Below are positions 1-5,138 of a stretch of 8,438 nt of DNA, in pieces. Under the pieces are notes generated by a model. The model was not told where the DNA came from and ran no database searches. It saw only the letters and a list, made by a program, of their open reading frames with translations. Origin of the DNA: Treponema sp. (GTDB taxonomy: Bacteria > Spirochaetota > Spirochaetia > Treponematales > Breznakiellaceae); NCBI GenBank assembly GCA_031259345.1, contig JAIRLQ010000109.1:1-8438 (forward strand). Direction: 5' to 3'. Numbering within the stretch: the first letter of the stretch is position 1; each line of letters begins with the position of its first letter. Both the position numbers and the translations under genes were made by a program.

Positions 1-46
1 CATTATCGCTCCCGCAATGCGGACATTTTACCGGCGCTAATACCAT
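1..46 (-). CDS. N-terminus of zinc-ribbon protein, probably IS1-type transposase (partial)
   Basis: Only the first 15 codons are in the window; the gene runs off the left edge. The peptide reads MVLAPVKCPHCGSDN, with a Cys-x-x-Cys pair typical of the zinc ribbon that opens IS1-family InsA-type proteins. The start is well supported: AGGGAGGGG at 52-60 lies 5 nt upstream of the ATG, and a promoter-like pair lies further up at 81-109. The first codon is only 30 nt from the end of the TRAP receptor gene on the same strand, which fits a mobile element inserted directly against it. Fifteen residues cannot exclude another zinc-ribbon protein. The transposase assignment rests on the resemblance of this N-terminus and on the context. 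Confidence 0.5.
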   Translation of the reverse strand, partial: MVLAPVKCPHCGSDN

Positions 47-76
47 TATAACCCCTCCCTGTCTTTGCTTTGATAA

Positions 77-1132
77 CTATATATTATCCTGGCTTTTATC
101 TGTCGTCAACCCTTTTAACTCACCACCGCCGTCTATGCCCCTGGCGTTCAAGCCGTCAATCGCCTTCTGGGCAATGGCTTGGTGCTGGTCATTTATAACG
201 TTGTAATCGGCGTTGGAAAATTCGATTATCTCAATGTTATTGTCCTTGGCGTATGAAAACGCTTCTGCATCGCGCCGTGTCATACCGTCCAGCTCAAGCT
301 GCATACGGAACTCACAGGCTTCCCTTAATGCCTTCTGCTGGTTCTCGGATAGTTTGTTCCAAGAGTCCGCGTTCATGAACTTGTGGATATACCAAGGTTC
401 GGCGACCTTGACACGAGTGGCGTATTTTACTACACCGGCAAGCTGCATGGTGACAAGGGTATCCACCGGGATGACGACTCCGTCGATAACTCCCTTGCTC
501 AGCGCGTCATAAAGCTCTCCGAGGGGCATTTTAAGAGCGTTGCCGCCGTTTGCCTCAACCAACTTAAAGCTGACATCGCATTGTGCACGGAAGGTCTTGC
601 CCTTAATATCCGCAAGTGTGCGGATTGGTCTCTTGCTGAGGATATACATCTCGCCTGAAGTGCCGAAGGTCAGAACTTCTGTTCTGGAATATTCCGTCTG
701 CCATTCCGGCGTTGCGGCATAAAACTCGCGGACGATAGTCAGCAGCTTGGACATATCCGAGACGGGGTAATAGAAAAACTGCGCGGCGTTGTCAACAACG
801 AAGTGCTCCAGCTCGTTGCCGGGGACGGCGTGGACTATGTCGGTAACGCCGGCGATTGTCTCGGAATATGAGCTAGTCATGGGGATGAGCGCTCCGGCCC
901 AGTGGGGGTTGATCGTAACGGTGCCATTTGACAGCTCGGCGATCTTGTCGATCCACTGCTTGTCATAATCAACAAAAAGGTGGGTGACAGGCAGGGGCAT
1001 GGAGTATTGCAGAATGACTTTCTTGTCCGCCGCCGGGGTATTGGATGTCTCATTGCCGTCTTTTTTCCTGCTGCATGCTATCAGCGAAAAAACTATGACG
1101 AGAAGCAGTATGCTTACCAGGATTCTTTTCAT
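77..1132 (-). CDS. dctP: TRAP transporter solute-binding lipoprotein (DctP family)
   Basis: This is a 351-residue periplasmic or surface receptor of a tripartite ATP-independent periplasmic (TRAP) transporter, which captures an organic acid for the DctQ/DctM permease. Residues 1-20 form a lipoprotein signal: two basic residues, a hydrophobic stretch and a lipobox ending LIAC, with Cys20 as the lipid anchor. The mature part has the DctP fold pattern, including IKGKTFRA at about 176-183, whose Arg182 matches the conserved carboxylate-binding arginine. The start is Met at 1130-1132, 7 nt after AAAGGAG (1140-1146); an in-frame start further upstream would put a charged tail before the signal peptide. 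The last 10 or so residues, from Gly341, seem to be encoded by the adjoining insertion sequence, so the native C-terminus may be lost. No dctQ or dctM is visible. The bound substrate cannot be read from sequence. Confidence 0.9.
   Translation of the reverse strand: MKRILVSILLLVIVFSLIACSRKKDGNETSNTPAADKKVILQYSMPLPVTHLFVDYDKQWIDKIAELSNGTVTINPHWAGALIPMTSSYSETIAGVTDIVHAVPGNELEHFVVDNAAQFFYYPVSDMSKLLTIVREFYAATPEWQTEYSRTEVLTFGTSGEMYILSKRPIRTLADIKGKTFRAQCDVSFKLVEANGGNALKMPLGELYDALSKGVIDGVVIPVDTLVTMQLAGVVKYATRVKVAEPWYIHKFMNADSWNKLSENQQKALREACEFRMQLELDGMTRRDAEAFSYAKDNNIEIIEFSNADYNVINDQHQAIAQKAIDGLNARGIDGGGELKGLTTDKSQDNI
81..109 (-). promoter_or_regulatory. Candidate promoter of the IS transposase
   Basis: Read on the minus strand, TTGACG (104-109) is followed by a 17-nt spacer and TAATAT (81-86). 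This is a near-consensus sigma-70 arrangement, 34 nt before the transposase ATG. It lies inside the 3' end of the dctP reading frame, which is easiest to explain if this DNA belongs to the inserted element. Confidence 0.5.
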
Positions 1133-1139
1133 TTGTTTG

Positions 1140-1195
1140 CTCCTTTCTTTATGGGAATTTACAAAATTGTAGTAATCATATCTGCTACGCGTCAA
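1140..1195 (-). promoter_or_regulatory. Promoter and ribosome binding site of dctP
   Basis: On the minus strand, TTGACG (1190-1195) is separated by 18 nt from TACAAT (1166-1171). Transcription would start near 1159, leaving a leader of about 26 nt that contains AAAGGAG (1140-1146). The -10 box overlaps a small palindrome, TACAA-AA-TTGTA (1160-1171), which could be a regulator half-site pair or chance. Confidence 0.55.
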
Positions 1196-1275
1196 AAAAT
1201 CATCTGCCAAATGACGAAAAATAGGCAAGAAAATGTATTCATTTTCATCATATTGCATTACATTTCGGATGTCGC

Positions 1276-1817
1276 CAGGGCTCCTGCATTTATTCTCCCA
1301 AAAGGGCAGTAGCCATAGAGCCTGGGTTCATGGCGGCAGTGAACCGCCTCTTAGGACCGGTCATTTTCCTTCTGTTACCCGACGGCTGGGGGTCAGATGC
1401 CGCCCGGAGCAACGTCAGCGCCATCTTCCGCAGGATGTTAAGGTTCTCAGGCGCATGGTCCTTGGTCACCCGGGCAGCGTCTTCGCTGAACACCACGCCA
1501 AGACACCAATGCAGCCGGTTCTCTATCGGCCAGTGGCCCCGCACATGCCGATAAAATTCCTGGGCCTCCATCTCCGCATTGCTGATATAATACCGGTCCC
1601 TCACCGTCTGTTTTCCATGCTCATCCCGCCAGCACCGATACCGGATGATACTCTTCAGGTCTTGCCGGTCCCCTTTCCCCTCCATCCAGCCAATGTCAGT
1701 CACCGTCCTCACTTCCCGCCGTTCCCTCCGCCCATGACCAGTCTCTTCTCCCGTGTCCCATGCATCATCCGGCATCTCCCGCACCTCCCCCGTCTCAAGC
1801 CCTTCAAATTCGTAAAA
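1276..1817 (-). mobile_element. Remnant of an ISAs1-family insertion sequence
   Basis: The transposase stop is at 1290. Just beyond it, on the plus strand, the sequence begins CAGGGCTCCTGC at 1276, which resembles the CAGGG-type termini I recall for ISAs1 elements. The surviving piece therefore seems to keep its transposase-distal end and to have lost its other end near 1805-1820. The terminus call is from memory and is less certain than the transposase call. Confidence 0.5.
1290..1817 (-). pseudogene. ISAs1-family transposase, C-terminal fragment
   Basis: The frame is open for 175 codons and closes upstream at a TAA (1818-1820), so only about the C-terminal half of a transposase that is normally near 370 residues remains. 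Family signatures are clear: GHGRRERREVRT, then DLKSI, then GHWPIENRLHW with the glutamate that completes the DDE triad, then a LRKMALTLLRA-like helix and a C-terminus ending MATALLGE. The two catalytic aspartates lie in the missing N-terminal half, so it cannot be active. The nearest methionine or GTG start (1784) has no convincing ribosome binding site. It separates the dctP promoter from the catabolic operon and reads toward dctP. Confidence 0.85.
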
Positions 1818-1855
1818 TTAACGAAAATGCTATATAAATAACAGGACAAATTCGT
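1805..1855. repeat. Direct repeat CAAATTCGT, two copies
   Basis: CAAATTCGT occurs at 1805-1813 and again at 1847-1855, a 42-bp offset that is close to four helical turns. The first copy lies at the broken end of the ISAs1 remnant and the second abuts the palindrome at 1855-1870. They may be operator sites or a scar of the rearrangement that removed half of the insertion sequence. Confidence 0.35.
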
Positions 1856-1870
1856 TCATTAGCAAATGAA
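1855..1870. repeat. Palindrome TTCATT-agca-AATGAA followed by T6
   Basis: The 6-bp arms are perfect, with a 4-nt centre, and TTTTTT follows at 1871-1876. It could be a protein binding site overlapping the -35 region of the operon promoter. As a terminator it would be weak because the stem has only two G-C pairs, and no plus-strand gene precedes it. Confidence 0.4.
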
Positions 1871-1933
1871 TTTTTTAACAATGATACTTTATTATAATCA
1901 TAAATCAATAGAGAAGAAAATCAAAGTGGACAC

Positions 1934-1966
1934 ATGGGATGGCTCTGTTGGCGGCTAAAGGAGTAA
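1934..1966 (+). other. Possible 10-codon leader ORF
   Basis: An ATG at 1934 opens a short frame, MGWLCWRLKE, ending in TAA at 1964-1966. Its last codons overlap the ribosome binding site (1957-1963) of the dehydrogenase gene, so ribosomes on it could influence that start. Two Trp codons in ten are unusual. The upstream ribosome binding site is poor (AAGTGGA), and such a short frame can easily arise by chance. Confidence 0.2.
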
Positions 1967-1972
1967 AAACTA

Positions 1973-2932
1973 ATGGGTAAAAATATTCCCCTCAAGAACG
2001 TACTGATCTACGGAGCCGGGATGATGGGAAAAAACATCGCCTTTGTGTTTTCCTCAAATCCTGTCTGGCGTACCGTGGTATGTGGCAGACGGGAGGTTGA
2101 TATATTCGGCGGGATACGCGCCGCTTGTGCGCCCTTAATCAGCAGGGGAATAATAGGGGCCGGTGAGTTTGAGCGCAGGCTGTCGCGGATCAGGTTTACA
2201 AAAGACATTGAAGATGACGGGGTAAGGAACGCGGACCTGGTTATTGAGGCGGTATCGGAGGACATGGGTCTGAAACAGGAGATATTTGAAAAACTGGAAA
2301 GGCGCTGTCGCAGTGACGCTATTTTCTGTACCAATTCCTCTGTTATGAGTCCGTCGGAGATTTCATCCAAGTTAAAGTACCGCAGCCGTTTTGTGGGAAC
2401 CCATTTCTGGAACCCCGCTCATCTGATTCCCCTGGTGGAGGTTGTCAAGTCCGACGCCACCTCTGAAGAGACCGCCGCTGCCGTAATGGAAGTACTGATT
2501 GAAGCGGGGAAAAAGGCGGTGCTTTGTAAAAAGGACGCGCCCGGCTTTATCGCGAACCGCATGCAGCATGCCCTGTGGCGCGAGGCTGTGTATATTGTGG
2601 AACAGGGAATAGCGGACGCGAAAACCGTTGACGAGGCGGTGCGCTATTCCTTCGGCCTCCGCCTGCCCCAGCTTGGTCCCCTGGAAAACGCCGATATGGT
2701 GGGGCTTGATATGACCTGCAGCATTCACAGTTATATCTTTAAGCATCTCTGTGATTCAAAGGAACCCTCTCCCCTGCTAACCACCCTCAGGAATGAAGGC
2801 TGGCTGGGTTTTAAATCAGGCGAGGGTTTCCAGAAATGGACGGACGAGGAAAAGAATGCGGCAGGTGCAAACCTGAATGAATATTTAGTGAATATGTTGG
2901 CTTTGAGTATTACAAAAACGGCCAGACAGTGA
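1973..2932 (+). CDS. 3-hydroxyacyl-CoA dehydrogenase family oxidoreductase
   Basis: This cytoplasmic dehydrogenase of 319 residues should oxidise a 3-hydroxy acid or its CoA ester to the 3-keto compound. The N-terminal Rossmann domain starts with GAGMMG (14-19). Catalytic positions fit the family: Ser123 in TNSS, His144 in GTHFWNP, Glu156 in PLVEV and Asn195 in FIANR, with S-to-H and H-to-E spacings (21 and 12) like the human enzyme. The C-terminal helical domain (about 190-290) includes FGLRLPQLGPLENAD. The second beta strand ends in CGRR (37-40) where NAD-dependent members usually have an acidic residue, which suggests NADP use. The start is supported by AAAGGAG at 1957-1963, 9 nt upstream. 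A 71-nt gap leads to the BKACE gene. Its pairing with BKACE resembles carnitine degradation, where a related dehydrogenase makes the keto acid that BKACE cleaves, but carnitine itself is not implied. Confidence 0.88.
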   Translation: MGKNIPLKNVLIYGAGMMGKNIAFVFSSNPVWRTVVCGRREVDIFGGIRAACAPLISRGIIGAGEFERRLSRIRFTKDIEDDGVRNADLVIEAVSEDMGLKQEIFEKLERRCRSDAIFCTNSSVMSPSEISSKLKYRSRFVGTHFWNPAHLIPLVEVVKSDATSEETAAAVMEVLIEAGKKAVLCKKDAPGFIANRMQHALWREAVYIVEQGIADAKTVDEAVRYSFGLRLPQLGPLENADMVGLDMTCSIHSYIFKHLCDSKEPSPLLTTLRNEGWLGFKSGEGFQKWTDEEKNAAGANLNEYLVNMLALSITKTARQ

Positions 2933-2991
2933 TTTGTTACCTGCTGGCAGGCACATAATCATGCGGCTGACTAGTATCATAATTTTTTATT

Positions 2992-3006
2992 AGGAGGATG
3001 ATTATG
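2992..3006 (+). promoter_or_regulatory. Ribosome binding site that fixes the BKACE start
   Basis: AGGAGG occupies 2992-2997. The ATG at 2998 directly abuts it and is too close to be used, whereas the ATG at 3004 has the normal 6-nt spacer. The start is therefore placed at 3004. Confidence 0.75.
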
Positions 3007-3849
3007 GGTGAAGCAAAAAACAAAAAAATCATAACCGTGGCAACTACCGGGGCATGGCCCGGCAAGGAAAACAATCCGAATGTTCCGATTGAACCTGAAG
3101 AAATCGCCGGGGAAATATACGAGTGCTGGAAGGCCGGAGCCGCTGTCTGTCATATACACTGCCGCGATGACAGGGGAAAGGCGGCGATGGAATTCGCCAA
3201 ATTCAAAAAGACCGTCGATCTTATACGCTCAAGAAAGGACTGTGACATCATCATCAACCTGACAACTTCAGGCGGTGTCAACCTCAAAGAAGATGACCGC
3301 ATTAGGCCCTTTGCGGAGTTAGGGCCTGAGATGGCTTCTTACGACTGCGGCACCATGAACTGGTCTCATTCAACCATATTCGAAAACAATCCCGCCTTTC
3401 TTGAAAAACTTGGTCTCCTTATGCAGGAAAAGGGGGTTAAGCCTGAGGTTGAAGTTTTTGACCCCGGGATGATTTATAACGCCCAGTATTATTTAAAGAA
3501 GGGGGTATTAAAAGCGCCGGTTCATTTCCAGTTCTGCATGGGAGTGGCCGGGGGCATCAAAGGCTCGGTTAAAAATCTCGTCTTTATGAAGGAAACCATG
3601 GAAGAAGTCGCGCCGGGAAGCACCTGGAGCGACTTCGGCGTAGGCGCCAGCGCCATGGAAATTCTTTACGCTGCTGTCGCCATGGGCGGCCATGTCCGGG
3701 TTGGTATGGAAGACAATGTTCTCTACAAAAAAGGCGTATTGGCTGAGAACAATATGGTATTTGTACAGCGGGCCCGTCGGATAATCGAGGAGTTTGGCTA
3801 TGAAGCGGCGTCTCCTGGTGAGGCGCGGGAGATACTCGGTCTCAAATGA
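3004..3849 (+). CDS. Beta-keto acid cleavage enzyme (BKACE, DUF849 family)
   Basis: This 281-residue TIM-barrel Zn enzyme belongs to the family of 3-keto-5-aminohexanoate cleavage enzyme (Kce). The family reaction is beta-keto acid + acetyl-CoA giving acetoacetate + a new acyl-CoA. Visible signatures are TTGAWPG near the N-terminus, HIHCRD with zinc ligands His50 and His52, NLTTSGG (85-91), EVEVFDPG (148-155) and RVGMED (232-237) giving Arg232, zinc ligand Glu236 and Asp237. These align with Kce His46, His48, Arg226, Glu230 and Asp231. Kce Glu14 corresponds to Trp18 here, so the substrate side of the pocket differs and lysine fermentation is unlikely. The operon supplies the matching upstream dehydrogenases and downstream acetoacetate-handling enzymes. 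Substrates known for the family include keto-aminohexanoate, dehydrocarnitine and beta-ketoadipate; which applies, if any, cannot be decided. Confidence 0.92.
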   Translation: MGEAKNKKIITVATTGAWPGKENNPNVPIEPEEIAGEIYECWKAGAAVCHIHCRDDRGKAAMEFAKFKKTVDLIRSRKDCDIIINLTTSGGVNLKEDDRIRPFAELGPEMASYDCGTMNWSHSTIFENNPAFLEKLGLLMQEKGVKPEVEVFDPGMIYNAQYYLKKGVLKAPVHFQFCMGVAGGIKGSVKNLVFMKETMEEVAPGSTWSDFGVGASAMEILYAAVAMGGHVRVGMEDNVLYKKGVLAENNMVFVQRARRIIEEFGYEAASPGEAREILGLK

Positions 3850-3916
3850 AACTTTGTAACTATGTTTTTACTGAACAAAGATTTCGACGCCAATCGGCCG
3901 CCGCTCTAAATGAATG

Positions 3917-3938
3917 TCTGGTTACTATGTTGACCAGA
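3917..3938 (+). repeat. Stem-loop between BKACE and cupin genes
   Basis: TCTGGTTA (3917-3924) pairs with TGACCAGA (3931-3938) through 8 bp, one of them a T-G wobble, around a 6-nt loop. No T-run follows, so it is not an ordinary terminator. It lies 8 nt before the cupin ribosome binding site (3947-3952), where it could protect or process the mRNA. Confidence 0.4.
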
Positions 3939-3959
3939 AAATAAGCAAGGAGTGTATCT

Positions 3960-4304
3960 ATGAAAAAGGTTGAACTGAAGGATGTTTCGACGTATAACGC
4001 GCCCGGACATTTCGGCATGGTCGCTATGCGGCTTCAGGGCAAGGACGAAACCGGCATTTCCAAGTTCTGGATGGGAATGTCCCACTTCCTGCCCGGCGGC
4101 GGCGCCGATTGGGCGTATGAGGAAAATTCCCCCCAGGAGAAAGTCTATTTCGTCCTGGAGGGTGAAATTACCGTGCAGTCCAAGGATGGGGAAATTGTGC
4201 TGCGGAAAGGGGACTCCCTTTTTATCGGCCCCAATGAAGGCCGGTCGATGAAAAACAAGACCAACCAGGTGGCGACGACCCTGGTTATTATTACCTATGC
4301 GTAA
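3960..4304 (+). CDS. Small single-domain cupin lacking the usual metal-binding histidines
   Basis: This 114-residue protein has one cupin beta-barrel. Motif 1 is recognisable as PGGGADWAYEENSPQEK followed by VYFVLEGE (45-69), and motif 2 as GDSLFIGPNEG (84-94). In motif 1 the usual His-x-His is absent (Tyr/Glu/Glu/Asn in that place), though Glu60 is kept; in motif 2 the usual His is also missing. The only histidines, His17 and His42, lie outside the motifs. It is therefore either metal-free, uses carboxylates as ligands, or binds a ligand without catalysis. AAGGAG (3947-3952) precedes the start by 7 nt. Only 14 nt separate it from the SDR gene, whose ribosome binding site begins 2 nt after its stop codon, so the two are likely translated together. 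The role is unknown; isomerase, decarboxylase and ligand sensor are all possible. Confidence 0.85.
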   Translation: MKKVELKDVSTYNAPGHFGMVAMRLQGKDETGISKFWMGMSHFLPGGGADWAYEENSPQEKVYFVLEGEITVQSKDGEIVLRKGDSLFIGPNEGRSMKNKTNQVATTLVIITYA

Positions 4305-4318
4305 AAAGGAGGACAGGC

Positions 4319-5098
4319 ATGGAAAAAGAAAAGGTCAATACCTTGTTTGACGTAAAAGGCAAGGTCGTCCTGGTTACCGGCGCCACTGGCGCAATGGGCA
4401 GCGCGATTTGTCTGGGGTACGGATTGGCGGGGGTTAAGGTTATGGCCACCGGTCGTAAAGAGGAGACCCTCAAGGCCCTGTGCGACAAATTAAAGGCCCA
4501 GGGTGTGGATATATCGTATTCGGTCGGCGATCCGGTAAAAGAACCGGACGTAATCAAGGTGGTAAAGGATACCGTTAATACTTACGGTGAAATCAACATC
4601 CTCGTAACCGCCGCCGGCTTTAACGCGCCCAAATCGATCCTCAATCATACCCTGGATGAATGGCAGCAGATTATGGACGCCAATGTAAAGGGGACCTGGC
4701 TTTTCTGTAAATACGCGGGCGAACAACTGGTAAAACAGAAAAAAGGCGGCAAGGTTATCCTTGTTTCCTCCGCGAGAAGCAAGATCGGCATGAAAAACTA
4801 CACCGGCTACTGCACTTCCAAGGGCGGGATCGATCTGATGGCCCAGTCCCTGGCCTGTGAATGGGGTGAGTACGGAATCAACGTAAACACCTTTAACCCC
4901 ACGGTGTTCCGTTCGGAACTTACCGAATGGATGTTCCATGACGACACGGCAAAAACGAAGTTTTTGACCCGCTTGCCTATCGGGAGGCTGGGCGAACCGG
5001 ACGATTTTGTCGGCATCGCGATATTCCTGGCGTCTTCCGCCAGTGATTTTATTACCGGAGCCAATATCGCCGTAGACGGCGGGTATTGGGCAAATTAA
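4319..5098 (+). CDS. SDR-family NAD(P)-dependent oxidoreductase
   Basis: This classical short-chain dehydrogenase of 259 residues has the usual family length. The dinucleotide site is TGATGAMG (20-27), the strand-4 motif is TAAG (97-100), and the catalytic tetrad is Asn122, Ser151, Tyr164 and Lys168 with the expected 13-residue S-to-Y and 4-residue Y-to-K spacings. Strand 2 ends in ATGRKEE (43-49), with Arg46 and Lys47 placed as in NADP-binding members. The C-terminus ends GANIAVDGGYWAN, close to gluconate-5-dehydrogenase-like and 3-oxoacyl-reductase-like SDRs. AAGGAGG (4306-4312), 6 nt upstream, fixes the start. It probably oxidises a hydroxyl on the pathway substrate or an intermediate; sequence does not define which. 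Confidence 0.92.
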   Translation: MEKEKVNTLFDVKGKVVLVTGATGAMGSAICLGYGLAGVKVMATGRKEETLKALCDKLKAQGVDISYSVGDPVKEPDVIKVVKDTVNTYGEINILVTAAGFNAPKSILNHTLDEWQQIMDANVKGTWLFCKYAGEQLVKQKKGGKVILVSSARSKIGMKNYTGYCTSKGGIDLMAQSLACEWGEYGINVNTFNPTVFRSELTEWMFHDDTAKTKFLTRLPIGRLGEPDDFVGIAIFLASSASDFITGANIAVDGGYWAN

Positions 5099-5115
5099 CC
5101 GGCATTGCCGGTTGA
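5095..5115 (+). repeat. Stem-loop over the SDR stop codon
   Basis: AACCGGC (5097-5103) and GCCGGTT (5107-5113) are perfect 7-bp arms around ATT, extendable by a T-G and a T-A pair to 9 bp. The stem includes the SDR stop codon and ends 10 nt before the next ribosome binding site. The following GAAAAATATTTTGG is not a clean T-run, so partial termination or an mRNA stability element is more likely than full termination. Confidence 0.55.
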
Positions 5116-5125
5116 AAAATATTTT

Positions 5126-5138
5126 GGAGGAAAAAATG
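5126..5138 (+). promoter_or_regulatory. Ribosome binding site that fixes the cyclase start
   Basis: GGAGG (5126-5130) lies 5 nt before the ATG at 5136. An in-frame TTG at 5112 would begin inside the upstream hairpin and has no ribosome binding site, so 5136 is chosen. Confidence 0.75.

Larger units (their letters stand above)
1..112 (-). mobile_element. Left end of a probable IS1-like insertion sequence (partial)
   Basis: On the minus strand the run GGGTTGACG begins at 112 and leads through a promoter and a strong ribosome binding site into a transposase-like start. IS1-type elements place the promoter in or next to their terminal repeat, so the outer boundary is tentatively put near 110-112. 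The right end and any target duplication lie outside the window, so the boundary cannot be proven here. Confidence 0.35.
1818..1972 (+). promoter_or_regulatory. AT-rich upstream region with candidate operon promoter
   Basis: This gap between the ISAs1 remnant and the first catabolic gene holds a perfect TATAAT (1893-1898). The matching -35 is poor: only a T-rich block at about 1870-1876 lies at the right distance, while the better hexamer TTAACA (1875-1880) is too close (12 nt). A palindrome (1855-1870) sits immediately upstream. Transcription from this box would begin near 1905 and give a leader of roughly 68 nt. A weak -35 next to a palindrome would suit activator-dependent or repressor control, but no regulator gene is in the window. 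Confidence 0.4.

Noticed and set aside
1233..1841. Plus-strand open frame of about 200 codons across the ISAs1 remnant.
   Set aside because: It is rich in Pro, His and Arg with no family resemblance and is antisense to a clear transposase fragment.
2933..2997. Possible terminator after the dehydrogenase gene (CCTGC/GCAGG at 2940-2951 and a T6 run near 2983).
   Set aside because: The loop would be only 2 nt, the stem is short and the T-run lies some 30 nt away, so the parts do not form a terminator.
1973..3849. Assignment of the dehydrogenase and BKACE pair to carnitine degradation.
   Set aside because: The pairing is similar, but the dehydrogenase resembles general 3-hydroxyacyl-CoA dehydrogenases (GTHFWNP), no betainyl-CoA thioesterase is present, and the hydrolase and cupin have no place in that route.
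3852..3880. CTTTGT/ACAAAG inverted repeat downstream of the BKACE stop.
   Set aside because: The 6-bp arms are AT-rich and separated by 17 nt with no T-run after them; this is likely chance in an AT-rich gap.
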